64,000 bases of DNA from Promerops cafer. Its lineage: Eukaryota > Chordata > Aves > Passeriformes > Nectariniidae. A program made the position numbers and the translations under genes. Positions 26,020 to 41,000 of the stretch are shown piece by piece. Each line of letters begins with the position of its first letter. The stretch's first letter is position 1. A model generated the notes under the pieces. The model did not search any database and was not told where the DNA came from. It was given only the letters and a program-made list of their open reading frames with translations. The stretch is taken from the NCBI GenBank assembly GCA_013398275.1, contig VZSE01006618.1, positions 188,683-252,682 of the forward strand, written 5' to 3'.

Positions 26020-29000
26020 CTGGTGAAGGCAAGAGACAAAATTGAGACCAGGGAGCTGCTCTGGGGAGGGTGATGGGCTTTGTCTCATCCTGCCTAATCA
26101 GAACAGACACTCAAAAGTGGCTTCAGATTTTACAGGCTCAAGAGGTTTAATTGGTGGCTACTTCCAAGGCCTTGATGCCTATGATGGGACAAGGCCTGTC
26201 TGATTCAGAACAGAGGAATCTGTCAATAGACAGGGGGAAGGTGATTTCTCCAGAGAGGCCTGTCCTGCTGTAGCTCTGATCACTGTCAGTTCAAATAGAT
26301 AAAGAACAAAAAGAGATTTTTAGGAGTGAGCCATCAAAGAGGCAGCTTGTCTGCAGTTTTCTGCTCTGTATCCCCTAAGAGAAATTGATGACAAATAGAA
26401 TTTCACCTTCTGCTTTTTTATAATCCACAACTGCCTATTGGAAGATGAGAAATCACAAAGCAGTAATCATTCAGTCCTAGAACAAGAGAAAACTCTTTGT
26501 TTATCTGATCTGACCATCTAGTAGGATTCATTTTAAAAAGGCTCATAGAGATAGTGGTTACTTAATTATCTGCAAACATCCACACTATTCGAGAAATCCG
26601 TGGGTTGAGCAAGAACTCATAACAACCATCAGTGTTGCTTCACTTTTATATTGTTTCTCTTTCTACCCTGTCCTCTCTTAAAGGATCATAATCTGCAAGA
26701 AAAATACTGTGTGAATGAATGAACAAAGCCACTGAATTTTGGAGAGGATAGAATAGGGGCTATTGTTGCCTTGGAATTAATCCCTTATCCCTGCTCTTAA
26801 AGACAAATTACTGTATTTAATCTCCCAAATTATTGCATTCTGAACACTAGAGAGGGCTGTTTGATGAGACACAAACATGGATGGAGCAGATACTTCTTGT
26901 ATGGTGCTTGCTCCAAAAGCCATCTTTAGTTTAATTGTCCCATGTGATGTTTTACCTCCAAATAAGGTTTTCATAAAAGTATCACTGCAAAGAATTCTTC
27001 ATCTTCAAAGGAGAACTGAGGAGAACAATGGACTCAGCTAATTCATTTTAATCTTTCTCTCTCCACTGATGTGAATGATAGAAAGTGAACTGTCAGTGAT
27101 CTGCTTATAAAAAAAATAAGATATTTGCACATATGTATAATTGTGGGTATTCTTCACATTAATCATTTTTAGCAATAAAGTTTTGCTTCAGGGCTATTTA
27201 GCACAGACATTACAGAGTCATTCATCCAGGTTACTGTACCAATCTAAAATGTCAACACTTTTAAGTTGTATTTCCTTGATTGTCTTTCATGGAATATTTT
27301 TAGCATCCTATGCCACTGTTAAAAACTGCACTGTGATCTTGACAAATGTAAAATGTCAGCTTTAATGTATCAGACCTATCAGCTCAATGAAAATAACTCA
27401 GAAGTATTGATTACTTAATGATTTTTGGGGTATTCATTAACGTCTATGTGCAGATCATCCACTCTCCAGAGCTCCTGAAGTGCTGATGACACATTAGTGC
27501 ACTGCTGATTGTTTATTAGAAAACTGATTACTTACTGGATTAGTGTGTCAAAATATACTACCTTTCATTGCCTGACAAACTTGCAAATTATTGTATTATT
27601 TTTATATACATACATATATATCTATCACAGCAGCATTATAATCAATTTTAAGGCTGGGGGATTAACTTAGTCTGTATGAGATATTACTGTCTACTTGAAC
27701 TTGATAGTTTTGTTATTTTGATCTCTACAAAGACAAGTACTTTGCTTGATGAGTAATAGGAGGCTTGGATCCTTGCCTAACTAAGTGATACAGTTGCAAA
27801 ATAACCTATAAAATCAGGTGTGGCGAGTCCTGATTTTAAGAGCCTGGTCAAATAAATGAAATACAGGATAACATGATGCCTAGGCACCATTACTGACTTA
27901 GATAAAGGCTATATAGTGATCAAAAGACTGTTACCCACTAAAATCATTGGGTGTGGCAGGCCTCCTTACCCCTTCTGGAGCTTGTCTGGGAGGCTAGAAT
28001 TGGGCAGGCATTCACTCAGCACCTTGTATTGATACTGAAAGTGCAGAGCAAGGTCTACCATATTTCTTTAAAATACAACTTCCCATCCTTTATCAACAAG
28101 ATTCTTCTGTTGCTGGAGTGCTCTAGCTTCCCAGCTACAGGCTGATACACTAAAATAAAGGCACAGAAAAGAAGGATGCTAAAGAGAGAACACAAAAGGT
28201 TCTGTTAGAATAAAGATAAATTAGAATTATCTGTTAGGATAAATCTCTCTATACAAGCATCTACCATTTATGAATAGGAAGGCTGTGAGTGCCAAGCATT
28301 GCTGCTGGTCAAATTGTGACGTCTGCACTTACTTTACTGCCCTTGGGCAAAAGTCAGAATAAAGCCTATGGCCATGCACTTAATTCCATCTTTCTCTTGG
28401 ACCTGGATAAATTTCAGATAGTACCCAAGGTGCCTAGGATTTTCTAGGCACTTCCAAATGATGTGGGTGGTGCTTTCAGGACCATAGTTTTGTATATATA
28501 AGTACCTGGCTTATGGGCAGAGATCTGTATTAGGCTCCTGATTCCTCTTTTCAATGTGGTCCAGAGAAGATGTTGCTGGATACAAACTGATAGAAAAGGT
28601 GAAGATAATAGTGTCACAGCAGTCAGCATTACTGTCTCACAGTAAGTAGGAATGGGAGGAAGGGCAGGAATATTTTTCTTCTGGATTTTGGTGTACTCTG
28701 TGCTGTCTCTCCCTCTACTAACCATTCTTTCCCAGCCCATCATAGCAGAATAACCACTCCCATAAGCTCTGTCCATGAGATTGGTGAGCGTGTGTGCGTC
28801 TTTGTGTGCATATTCCTGTACCATAATCCATTCATGTTTAATGTTGTTTTGGAAAGTTGAACAGTAGTCAAAATTGTCAGAACAGAAAAAGAGTCCATAT
28901 CTCATGTGACCCCATACCAAGGAAACATGGGGCTAAGCCCAAGCCTGAATGCTAGACACACCAAATTTTGGCTAAGCCTGCACTGTAGACACATGCATTG

Positions 29001-32000
29001 GAAATAATGACAACTTATTAACTGAGATACAATTCAATTTCCACTTAGGGCCATCTGATGGCATTTGAATGGAATTTAAACAGCCCCAGACGCATATAAG
29101 TCCAAAGCAATTCCAAAGTCCTCAAACAATTAGACACCATCAGTGAAAACTGTATCCAGGTTGCCTTGCTTTACAATGTATGTGTACACTGTAATTATAA
29201 GGAACAGTGTACTATAGCATTCAATCTCCTCAGCCTCAAGGCTTCACTCTAACATGAGGTTTCCTGGTATGATTTGCTTGGGTGGAGGTGGTAAACAGAA
29301 TTTTTCTTAAGTTCACAAAGTGCACCAATAGTTTTGGGATATTTCTGCAGTACTGGGGTTCCTGATTTTGTTTAGATAGCTCTCATTGTTACTGGTCTGT
29401 TTGTTTGCTTCACAGTGGTTTCAAAACACTGACAGTGAGAATTGGTTTAATTTACACATTTATGTTAATCTCTGTGAAAGGCTTTGGAGGAAGAAAATGC
29501 TGATGGTCTATTTTAGAGAAAAAGACATTAATTTGATACTCTCAAATTAAACATGTTTCTATTTCATTCAACAAGTACACTTAACACTACTTTTTAAACT
29601 CCTTTGGAAGGGTATCAAAAATCCTAGAAAAACTATCAACCAAAGAGAATCCCTCTTGAAAACACTGAGATGTCACTGCAGGTACAACATACATATTCAA
29701 ACTAAAATGAGTGATCCCCAACTTTGCATTTCAGTAAAAAACAATGTAAATGTGAGCTATTGCAGGCTGAAAGAATCCTTCCTCTTAATTCTTTTGGGTT
29801 GACTCCTAAATGTTAGATTTTTTAATAACCCTGATTCTGCAGGCAAGTCCCCTCTCTATTTTTTTAATTTTGCTGAAATGGAAGCAGGGAGAGGGTGAGA
29901 CAAATTTAAGAGAATGGAGGTGACAAATAATTTTCCTTTTTCTCCAGTATTTTAATTTACTTAAGATCTGTGTTCCCAGACTAGCAGCCATAGTGGAGAC
30001 TTCAGTAAGATAAGAATACACAAAAACTTTACAGTGGTGAGGCTGGCTTGATAGCTTGTGATGACATGAAAAGTCAAATTCAGCTAAAGCTTTGACTACA
30101 GATAACCTCACTTAGCATTGTTATCTTAATGAAAAGCAAATAGAAAAGTCTTCCACCATACATCCAAATTTACCTAGGACCTACAAAGAAAATGCCTTCT
30201 CACAGAAAAAGCTTTTTAGCCAATCCCAAATGTCCTCTCACAAAACAATTAATCTGAAATATTTTTTAAAATATTTTTTATAATACTGTCACCATATGTC
30301 CACCATTTTTAAAACCAACTTCTGGAAAATAATATACATACAAATATACTTAGTGTTTAGCATTGCTGACTTAATCCATGCTCACTGTAATTTGTCTGTA
30401 CATCATGTATGAACATAACTGCCTTACTGCATTAGAAATCATGAGATTGCATTCACAAAAGAAGCACATTTAAAATTGAACTTAGTAACACCTTCAAAAT
30501 TATACCTGTTATTTTAAAAATAACTTAGCTAAAATTCAGGTACTTTATCCCTATCCATGTATGGCAATTCTTTGTAATATTAAAAATACTAGTCAAAAGA
30601 AGTGTGTACATTACCACAAATACAAACTTCGCTGAGGTACAGAAACACTATCTCAGTGAGTTTTCCATCTTGTATTTTTTTTTGTTGTTGTTCTAAGTGT
30701 ACGCTCGAAATTCCTTCATAAACAAACATTTTAAACCTAAATTGCATTATCAGGAAACAGAAATTTTGTTTGTTCTATTTATGGTTCTTGCTTAATAGAC
30801 TTTGTTGAGGGTTTTTTCCTAAATTTCTTAATACCAGATCTTTTCCAAAGTAGGATCTAAACAGTGATGAGACATCAAGATGAGCTGCAGCTCTCTCTTT
30901 TTCCTCCAGCAGAGATAATAGATTGATTCCTGGATAAGTTTTCTGCCCCTCCTCTCTCAAGTGCGAGCAGACCTGCATGAGCATCAAAACTGCCCTTTTG
31001 AACAGCTTGCAGGATCAAGGCTTGTGTGTCCTCTTATCTGACTAGCAGGGATGGCAAGATCTGCAGCTCCAGTTTTAGCTTCACGTGAAGTTACTAGTCA
31101 GCTTACTGCAAATACTTCAACAAGCCTTCCAGAGAGAAAATGGCACTACTGTTTCTTGTGCTTGAGGAAGAAACAAAAGAAACATCTTGCACAATTGAAA
31201 TTCTGCCATACATCATAAACAACCAGTACAAAGCATACACTTTTTTGTTGTTGTTGTTGTTGCTCTCTCCTGCAACTCAAGGAATAGTCAGATACATCCT
31301 GGAATACTTAAATGCTTCGACAGGAGCAGGGCAAAACAAACAAAAAAAACCAACAAACAAACAAATCCCAGACCTCTGGTTAGTTGTATTACATACATTA
31401 AGCTCTTTCACAAGTGAAATTGTGCTGTAATCAAGCCCATTTTGGAAAAGGGTAAAAAATTAGTAAACCAAAGGGGAAAAATAATGACTCTAAATGGGGC
31501 AAAATAGCAGATCTATTGGAAACATGACAAAAACAGGATGTTAAGGGAAAAAATTAAGTGGAGTCAACAAGGTTACACATAAGTAACACCTTAACATTAA
31601 ACGAAATCTATTTTCCATTTTGACCTGGAAACCTCTTCCATTAATTACTAAAATCTATTTACACAGCAACTAGATAAAATCAATCTGATTGCTCACACCA
31701 TTTTTGGCTCACTTTCTGTGGGCTCTCAGCAGACTGGCTCAAGAGAAGTTGATATTTTGATGTCCTGAGTTTCCATGTTTTGCCTCCTACAACGCCATCC
31801 TAGCCATGACTTCTGCTATGCAAGTTCTTCTGTAGTGGCTATGCAGCATTTTGTCCCTGGCTCTGGCCCCTCGCCCCCAGCAAGGACATGTATGGAGGCC
31901 ATGCTTCCTTCCAACCTTATATGGAGGCAGAGCGTGTTCACCAGTATCTCTGTCGGGCTTGTTATGAGGGGTTCTGACAGGCCCCATGGCTGAGCTCTCT

Positions 32001-35000
32001 TACATTAACCAGATCAAAAGCACCGTTTGGCAAAAGTAGAAAAAAAGAGACAAACAGAGAAAAGTAGACAGAGAACAGACAGTACTCGGAGAACTGGGAG
32101 AGACAAAAAGCTTCTTCTACACTTACTCCCCTTCCTCCTAGGAACATCCAGGAAACTTCCAAAAGAAGTGATATCAATACATTTGGTGGAATTGCTCCAG
32201 TGACCACATATATATACACTCTGAGCCTGTCAGCTCAGCCAAGACAAAGACACAAGTATGGGATATATGTCTTCTGCTTTGGAAAACACTTCCTGTTATG
32301 TAGGCAGAGTCTTGCACAACAGAAGGTAAAATATACCTGGATCCGCTGTACTATGGCTGGAAATGAGCACTGCTGGAAGATTTCTGAGACAGGTATGTGC
32401 TTAGCTTTAATATCAGTAATTAAATACTTCAGAAATTAACAATGTCTGTTTAATGTAAAATCATCTTTATTAGGTGACTTATTTTTGTTCTTATATCTTG
32501 GACAGCTGAATACTTTCAATTTATTAGGATGATCTTTCAAAATTTTTGCCACTAGTCAGAGTTACATTCTCTATCCAGTGATTCTGAGAGTAAAAGAAGG
32601 TCCATATTTTCCCCCCATATATAACTAGAGCCAAATTAGCTTTTAAGTGAAGCTCCATCTCAGCATATAGACATCAAAGAATTATATTAATGTTCTTACA
32701 GCATGGCCTGTCTCAGTCTTGATCCTATTTTCAGCTGTGGTTCTCTGGTAGCAGCTTGCCACTTAATTAAAACAATCAAGGTATCATTAGAGAACAGAAA
32801 ATTGTGCAAGGCTTTCAAGTAACCCAAAATCAAACCCGTAAAAATTCTGATTTTAACAGCACCACTAGCTGTTTTACCTCATGGTCTGACCTTGGCTTTC
32901 AAGGGAACCTCTGCTGAGTGCTGGTGATGCTAGTGAGCAGCAGCAATGCATTTCCCTCTCTAATCTCAGCTGGCAAAAGCTGCTGGCTTCAAGTACTTAC
33001 TTGAAGGGCTTTTCCCCAGTGTGTGTCCGGATGTGATTGTTGAGTGTTGTGGCACCAGCAAAGGCGCGCCCGCAGTAGCCACACTTGAAAGGCCTGTCGC
33101 TGGAGTGCGTAACGACGTGGTTCCTCAGCTCTGAAGGCTGGGAGAAGGACTGGGAGCAGTGACCACACTGGTAGGGTCTGCAGTGGGAAAGAGAAACAGC
33201 ATGCCATCAGTGCTTTCTGTTGGCATGAGCAGGAAACCACACGGGAGGGAGCTCCTGATCTTCCCGGTAATTTCCAAAGAGAGCTGGGGGTGCACTTCTC
33301 TGGGTCTTTCTTGGGAAACACAAACCCAAAACTTCACAGCCTCTTTAACAAATGCAAAATTCTTGGGCAGGAATTAAATGAGAGCCTGTGGGGCCCACAG
33401 ACCATAAATCAGCAACCTAGTGAGCCTGCACTGCACATCTGCCTGCCTTAATTCTCTCAAAATCAACATGGTACTCCTTAGTCAAATAAAAACATCCACA
33501 CACATTGGAGCTGAGGGACTCATGAAATCCTCTGTCTGTTGGTGCCAGCTACAGTCTTACTTACAAATGCATTTCTGATGGTTATGTGTATATGCTAGCT
33601 GTATTCTGTAGCAATTCACAAATAAACTCCTCACATTGCTTTGGAGGTTTTTAGAGATCACCTGTTTCAATAAGAGACTTGGAAAAAATGACCACCGTAT
33701 TAAAATTATCTTTCTGTTTTCTTATTTCAGTTGAAAATCTTTATTATAAAGATAAATCTTTATTTATCTTTTTTATTAACATTTTTTTCTCCCATCCAGA
33801 TTGAAAGTGCCTTTTCTGGGGATCTTGAAAGGAAACCCAGAACTCAGGTTTCCAACAACACATCTTGTTAAAAATAAACATAACAAACAAGCACACAAAC
33901 CTGACTGATATGTTACAATTTTAGAATCATAACAAGCAGACTGCAAACACATACACAAAAAAAAAGATTTAAGACAGCAATGTGAGACTGGTCTGCTGAA
34001 ATGCTAACTAAAATAAAAGGCCAAGAACCCATGTGTATATATTTTTCTTTCGTAAAAGTGGCTTTGTATCAGCATCGTACGAGGGGCTTTTTTCCATATC
34101 ACATTTGTTTTAAGTTAGTAGCAGAGTCCTAAATTCTTATCAGACTGTTTGCTAAGAAAATTGAGATTTTTTTCCTCTGGAGGAAAAATAATGATTTTTT
34201 TACCCTTCATAACATTTTAACTCTTGGAGTCTGCATTTCCAGAGCCAATGGCCAACGCAACTTAATTGCTCTCTCTGTAATAAATGTATATGTTTAAATG
34301 GCTGGAAACCAAAACTAAAGGGAAAGAGACAATGGTGACCAGGCATGTACAATTCAATTAAGTGCAAAATAAAGTGAACTATCTCATTTGTCAAGTGAAC
34401 TGCTTAATTGTGGCTACTTGCATCACTGAACACAAATACTATTATTTTACAGTGCTTCAGAGCACTGAACCCTGATTGTAGAATTTTTTAGCTTGATTAA
34501 TAGCTCAGTATTCATCAATAACTCAATAGCTTACAATTTTAATTACTTGCATTTGAAAATCTAACTACTCTCCAACAAGTCTGAAAGTAATATATGAAAG
34601 CTGTGGAAAGAAATTTAAATTATGTGGCCCTTGTAGATACACAGATATATGTAAAATAATATTAAAGCAACAACAACAAAAAACCCAAAAGAAGAAAGTC
34701 AAGAAAGTGTTTATCTGCTTCTCTCACTGGCAGATGGGTAGTAACACGTCCAGTTTTCACCATTCTTGGAGTCCAAAGTTAATTTGCACAGAAAATATTT
34801 ATCAAATTTGGTATGAAATTTCAAGAGTTGGTAAAACAGAGATAATTGGTGAATGCAGTAATCAAACACTTTTAAGCAAAATAATGCAATAATATATTCC
34901 ATATCCAAGAAAAATTGATTTTTTTAATAGTGAAGGAGACCATTAACATCTATTAGCCTCTGGTTATCTATTTTTAACAGCAACCAGAAAAAATGATGCA

Positions 35001-38000
35001 ATGCTACATAAGTCCAATTAATCTTTTTATTTTTTAAAGTGATAAATAAATCAATGTGATTAATTTAATACAATGAAAGTTCACACTGTAACCTGTCTGT
35101 AAACAGTCAAAACTTCAACCCAGATATAAGTGAACATTGTGATGCCAAACAATATTAGTTCATTGGCTCAAAATAAATGTCTTCTTTACAAAATATTCAG
35201 AATATATTTCACTGGTTTATGCTCAAGAAAATCAGATCTGTAAAAAATCACCTATTGTTAGATCACTTCAACTCCATTTTTCTGATTGATCCACTTCGTG
35301 GGAGAAAAACTATTAAAGAAGTTACTTTTCTCTTTGCAGAGGATGCATTTATCCAGTTTATAACCAGGCAATTCTAATTAATGCCAAAATGTGTATTTTT
35401 TTAAAGCTTAGATAAATGACACACATTAGGCAAAATTAATTTTAAAAAGAGAGCCTAAAAATGCATTCAACATTACTGTAACATCTTAAAAATGCTCTAA
35501 TTTGCACAATTTTGGATTTAAATATGCCAGCTTCTGACAACTTTTGGATACTACTATTTTTCAAAGAGCAAAAAAAAATTACATTCAATAAGTACAAAAG
35601 TTATCATTCTGTTCTCTGGTAACCACTTTACTGTGCTCAGATTTTTTTTTCTTGGAAGAAAATAAAATCAATATGTTATTTTTCAAAAAAAATGAGAGTG
35701 GTGCTGAAGGACTGAACACAAGCAATGCTCGGTTCAGTGAGTACATTGACATGGGCAGAGCATGCCTGCCTTTGATGCAGCAGTTATGTCTTCTGCCATC
35801 ACTTTTGTCTGCACTGGGACAATGAATTAAGATGGTGACCTCGCTATAAGGGAGTTTTGCAGACAAGAAGGAACAGCGACAAAGGGACAGAAATGTTGGT
35901 CTTCTTAGTCTGTGCTTTCAAAAATCCACTGCTGCACTGAATACACTCCCAGCTCAGAAAAACTCATTTCCTTTGAATAACCAATATATGTATTGTACTT
36001 TAATGAGCTTCACCGTATCAGTGTGAATCAAAGACTTACCAGATAGTAATTTTAAGTTACAGTTAAGAACAGCTAAACTGATTACAGCAATGAGCAGATG
36101 AGAATGATGTTCTGACAGTCATCAAAAGTCGTTCTAATGTTTTTTTATTAAATACCTAGTTACATGGGAGCTTTTAGCTCTGCATCTTTCTTTTTGAGCT
36201 TAAAGAAATGAAATCTACTTTCCAGAAGAAAATTTTCCTGTTGGAAAAATTACAGTTGTTATAAACCCCCTGCATCGTTGATGAGCTATATAGGTTTACT
36301 GACATTTAGAATCCATCGGCATTTTCTAGAGCACAGGCCATCTAGAGTAAAATTCTGAGAGCAATTCTAATGTAATAGCTTTCATTTTCTGTGGTAATTT
36401 CTACTTTGAGCTTTTCCAAGTTGTACAAGACACATTTTTCAAAATGAAAACACTAAGGAATAAATTTTGCTCTCTAAGCTAGACAATCTCTTGAATGATT
36501 TTGCTCTTGGTGATGTCTTTTCCTGTCTTAAAATTTTCCTACTTTTGCAGCAAATATTTTTCTGGGTGAAACTACATCATATATAGGACCAGTACAAATC
36601 TCATGCTTCCCTATAAGGCTTACTCAACCTCACCAAAGCTCATGATTTGGACAGGGAATGTAGAATGTAACATGTACAAAGCATGTTAAGAGAACAGAAA
36701 AATCCATATGCTTTCCTCTGAAATAGTTACTGAATGACAGTTGTACGTTTAGATTAATTCTTTCTAGATTTTCATTCAGCAAAACTGACATAACTTTATT
36801 TGTCTTTTACTATTCCTCTGCCAAAAGTCTATCTTTTCCAAATTCTGAGTTCTAAGTATATCTAAGTGTTATAAATTTATTTTCTACATCATAAATTAAC
36901 TCTTTGAATTATTAGAACCTTGGAAAATCCAATCATTATTTTCCATAGCATTTTCAAATTATTTCCTTTATGATGAATAAGTTTTTTGTGTGGCCTCTTC
37001 AGAAGTGAATTTGCTCTTTTCAAGGGGCATATGGAGTTCTAGTGTAATTCTTAGAAGGGAAATTGCTTGTAAGAGTGGGTTCCTGAATACTTGTAGCTTT
37101 GTCATTGAAACTCTCAGCCTAGTGAGACAAAACAGTACAACACTCTATTCTTTTCCCTCAGAAAGAGCTAGAAAAGCACCAGTTGAAAGGAGAGACTGGC
37201 ATGTGACTGAAAGTTCTTTCCTCCCTGTTGATGACTAAGAAATAAAAAACCAACATGCTTATAGAGTTATAGAATAGTCTGTGTTGAAAGGGGCCTTAAG
37301 CACCCTCTTGTTTCCACCCCTTGCTATGGGCAGGGACACCTTCCACTCAAGGCCCCATCCTATTTGGCCTTGATCATTCCCAGGATGAGGCATCAACATC
37401 TTCTCCGGGAAAATTTCAGGTCTGTCTCATCACCCTCACACTAAAGAATTTCTTTCTCACATCCCATCTAAATTTACCCTCTTTCAGTTTAAAGCCATTT
37501 TCCCTTGTTCTATCACTAAATGTCTTCACAAAAAGTCTCTCTCCAGCTTTCTTGCAGGCCCCTATCAGTACTGGAAAGCTCATACAAGGTGCCCCTGAGC
37601 CCTTCTTTTCTCTACACTGAACAGCCCAAACTCTCTCAGCCTGTCTTCATCTCTCTGATCATCTTTGGGACTGTACTCTGGACTCCCTCTAGGAGATCCA
37701 CGTCCTTCTTGTGTTGGAATCCCGAGAGCTGGATGCAGTGCTCCAGGTGAGGTTTCACAAGAGTTGAATAGGGGAGGAGAATCACCTCCTGCCCATGCTG
37801 CTTTTGACACAGCCCAGGAACTGTTTGGCTTTCTGGGTTGTGAGTGCACATCTGGCTCGTGTCCAACTTCTCACCCACCAGCATCTCTGACTCCTTCCCC
37901 TCAGGGATGTTCTCAGTCCGTTCTCCACCCAGGCTGTATTTGTGCTTGGGATTGCCCTGGCCCGCATGTAAGACCTTTCACTTGCTCTTGTTGGACTTCA

Positions 38001-41000
38001 TGATGTTCTCACAGTCCCACCTCTCCAACCTGCCAAATAGCATCAGTCCAAAGAGCAGCCCCTGAGAAACACCCCTGGTGTCCACCTGGAGACTGAACCA
38101 TTGACAACAACTCTTTTGAGTGCAACTTTCCAGCCAATTTCTTATCCATTGAGAGATCTGACCGTCAAGTAAATCCATGTCTCTTCACTTCAGAGACAAG
38201 GCTGCTGTGTCCAAACACTTTGCACAGGTCCAGGTAGATCACAGTCTCTATTCCTTATTCATCAACTCTGGAAACACTGATGTGGAATGCTACCAAATTT
38301 GTCAGACATAATTTGCCCTTAGTGAAATCCCGTTGGCTGTCATCAGTCACCACGTTATTTTCCATGTGCCTTAACCTAGTTGCCAGGGGGATCTGCTCCG
38401 TGTTCTTGCCAAGTACCAAGGTGAGACTGACTGCCCTGTAGTTCTCCAGGTCTTTCTTTCCAACAGTGGAGGTTATGTTACCCCTTCTCAAATCAGCAGG
38501 AACTTCACCAGACTACCATGACCTCTCAAATATGACAGATAGGGGCTTAGCCACTTCATCCACCATTTCTCTCAGGACATGCACATGCTTCTCACCAGGC
38601 CCCAGGGGCCTGCACATCTTCAAGTTCTTTAGGTAGTCTTCAATCTGGTCTTCTACAGCTGGCAGTTCATTCTCCTAGTCCCTGCCTTTGCTCTCTGTGA
38701 CATGGGTAGTGTGATTGGAACATTTGCCAATGAAGTTATTGTCTAGCTCAGCTTTTTCAGTGTCCTAGGTCACCAGGCCTCTTGCTTCCTTTCAGAGAGG
38801 TCCCACATTTTCCCTGGTCTTCCTTTTATCACCAGTGTAACAAGAGAAGCTTTTGTTGTCCTAGATATCTCTTCCCACATTTAATCCTATCAGGGTTTTA
38901 GCTTTCCCAAAGGGATTCCTGACTGCTTAGACAATCTGTCTCTATATCTCCCAGGCTACCTGTCTGTGCTTCCATCCTCTGGAGGGTCCCTTTTTATCTT
39001 TGTATTCATCCAGGAGTTCCCCATTCATCCATGCAAATGTCCCGGTGGTTTTGCCTGACTTCTTCTTTGCCCCTGGGCTTTGAAGAGGTGATTGATTTCA
39101 TGGCCTCACAGAATGGCACACAGCCCTCCCTTGAACCCAGGACAGCATTTCTCATTGTTGTAAGGTGGAGGCTGCCACGCCACAGCCTCTGCAAGAAACC
39201 CCACGAGCAGGGCAGGTTGAAGTGGGGCCAGAATCAGCTTTCCAGATCAGGCCTTTATACAGGGCACAGCTTTAAGAGCACAGCTGCAGCCAGAGGAGTT
39301 AGGTCACAGTTGTTCTCAAAGGAAGGTATTTTTGAGGAATGCCTTCTTCTAGCGAGTCGAATTAAGGCTGGAGAACAAAGTGACACCTCAGGATACTGCT
39401 GACTTGCACACAGCAGCATCCCTGGCACCAGCAGAGCCATGGGTGGCTACCTTCACTGCCTCCGGACTGCACATCCCCTGCTGTGCTCGTGCTCCCCAGC
39501 ACAGGTGCTGTCCCATGTCAGGCACCATGCAGCAGCAGGGATGGCAGAGCTGCACGTGCTGGGAGTTCTGCAATCATCTGTTACAAATATTTGTGAAGAA
39601 GCTAGCAAAAGCAGAAAGCCAGCACGCTTGGAGCATCCACAAGCTTCTGAAGCTTTCAGGGAGAGTTGCTGCTCTCCACATCTGTTACTACCTCTGAGTG
39701 CTTAGCACTTGCAAACCTTTATTAAAAGATTATGCAAGCACCAGCATTAAATTCAGCATGAAGTTTACTTTAACTGAGCAATACTCAATAAACAGAAATA
39801 TTTTTTTGCTCAAAACACGTATTTTTTATGAGTCTGTTTTGGAGAGGTTCAAATCAATTAGTGGACTTGGGGAGAGCATCAAGGTAAAAGACACAGAACC
39901 TATAAAGAAAATATAAACACAAAATGGACTAAGCCATGATCTCAGAGAAAAACACCTATTAAATTGGTAACTTCAACTTCCTGTTAAGAAAAACAAAACA
40001 AAACAAAACAAGCTTACTATTTAATATTGAGGTGATATTGCAAAACATGAGTATAATATCTTTTGAGTAAAAAAGAATTTTGGGTGCCAGATCACATCCA
40101 AAATCTATCATCCATGAACACATTTATGGAGTGTGCTTTCCCTCAGATTCTCAACTTGAATACTTGGCAATCAGTGACAATATGTATCATACAGATGTAC
40201 AGGTTGTACATGAAAATATGCCACAGAACTCTTGAGAACTGAAGCCTTCTGCCTTCCCTCAACACCAATGTATCCTGAATCTGGTGATCATAGTGATATG
40301 GAAAAATCATGTCATTAAAAAAGACTGTGTTGTTATCAAAAAAGTGGTTACTGTTTAAAAAAAACAAAATCAATTTCTCTAAAAATTGTTCATTGCAATA
40401 AAGAGTTTTAGTTACCCTATTTTTGAGCCTTCCAAACAGGATTGTGGGGAATTTCTGCAGCAGAAGGGAGGAAACAATAATTTAAAAAAATAAAAAAAAA
40501 AAAAATAACCTCCCAACAAAATAAACAAAAAAAACCCTACAAAAACAGATTTTCAGCTCTTGCTTCCAGAAATATCTTCTCAAACTGCTTCTGTCTTATC
40601 AAGGCTTAAACAAGTCTCAGAGACTCAGAAAGTTCCCGAATTCAAGCTTTTACAAATTTAAATTTCCACCTCCAACACCCACTTCAACCCCAATTACCAT
40701 TAATTTCAAAGAGAAGCCCTAAAAAATGTAACACACTAAAAATTTTTTGGTGGAAAGGGAGAAGTATGTAAGTAAATCAGTAAATAATTAAAACTTGTTT
40801 TAAATTAAAATCTTAATCTTGAAATAAAACAAAAAGCACAGCAGATGATTTTAATAATTTCTCCTATTTGGGATTCATAATATTTTTAGAATATTTTTGT
40901 ATATTAGGTGATCTGCCTCTTAAATAGGATCATTTATTTCTTATTACTTCATGGAATTATGTATATTATGACCTGTTTATATCTGCTCTCATTTCGATGT

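Larger units (their letters stand above)
26020..33000 (-). other. PRDM6: PRDM6 last intron (7.0 kb)
   Basis: Bounded by donor GTAAGT (33000-32995) and acceptor CAG (26022-26020, minus). It contains a TA-rich stretch near 27600-27625, a (GTT)n run at 31247-31262 and a CAAA-type run at 31341-31366. I recognised no CR1 here. The sense-strand frame at 28920-28444 (158 codons) matches no family I know and is treated as chance. Confidence 0.9.

Noticed and set aside
28444..28920. 158-codon open frame on the minus strand in the last PRDM6 intron
   Set aside because: No recognisable domain, no splice-site support, composition like the surrounding intron. Most likely chance, though a database search would settle it.
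32989..33321. Open frames of 110 and 70 codons on the minus strand near the finger exon
   Set aside because: They are out of frame with the zinc fingers and run across the acceptor site.
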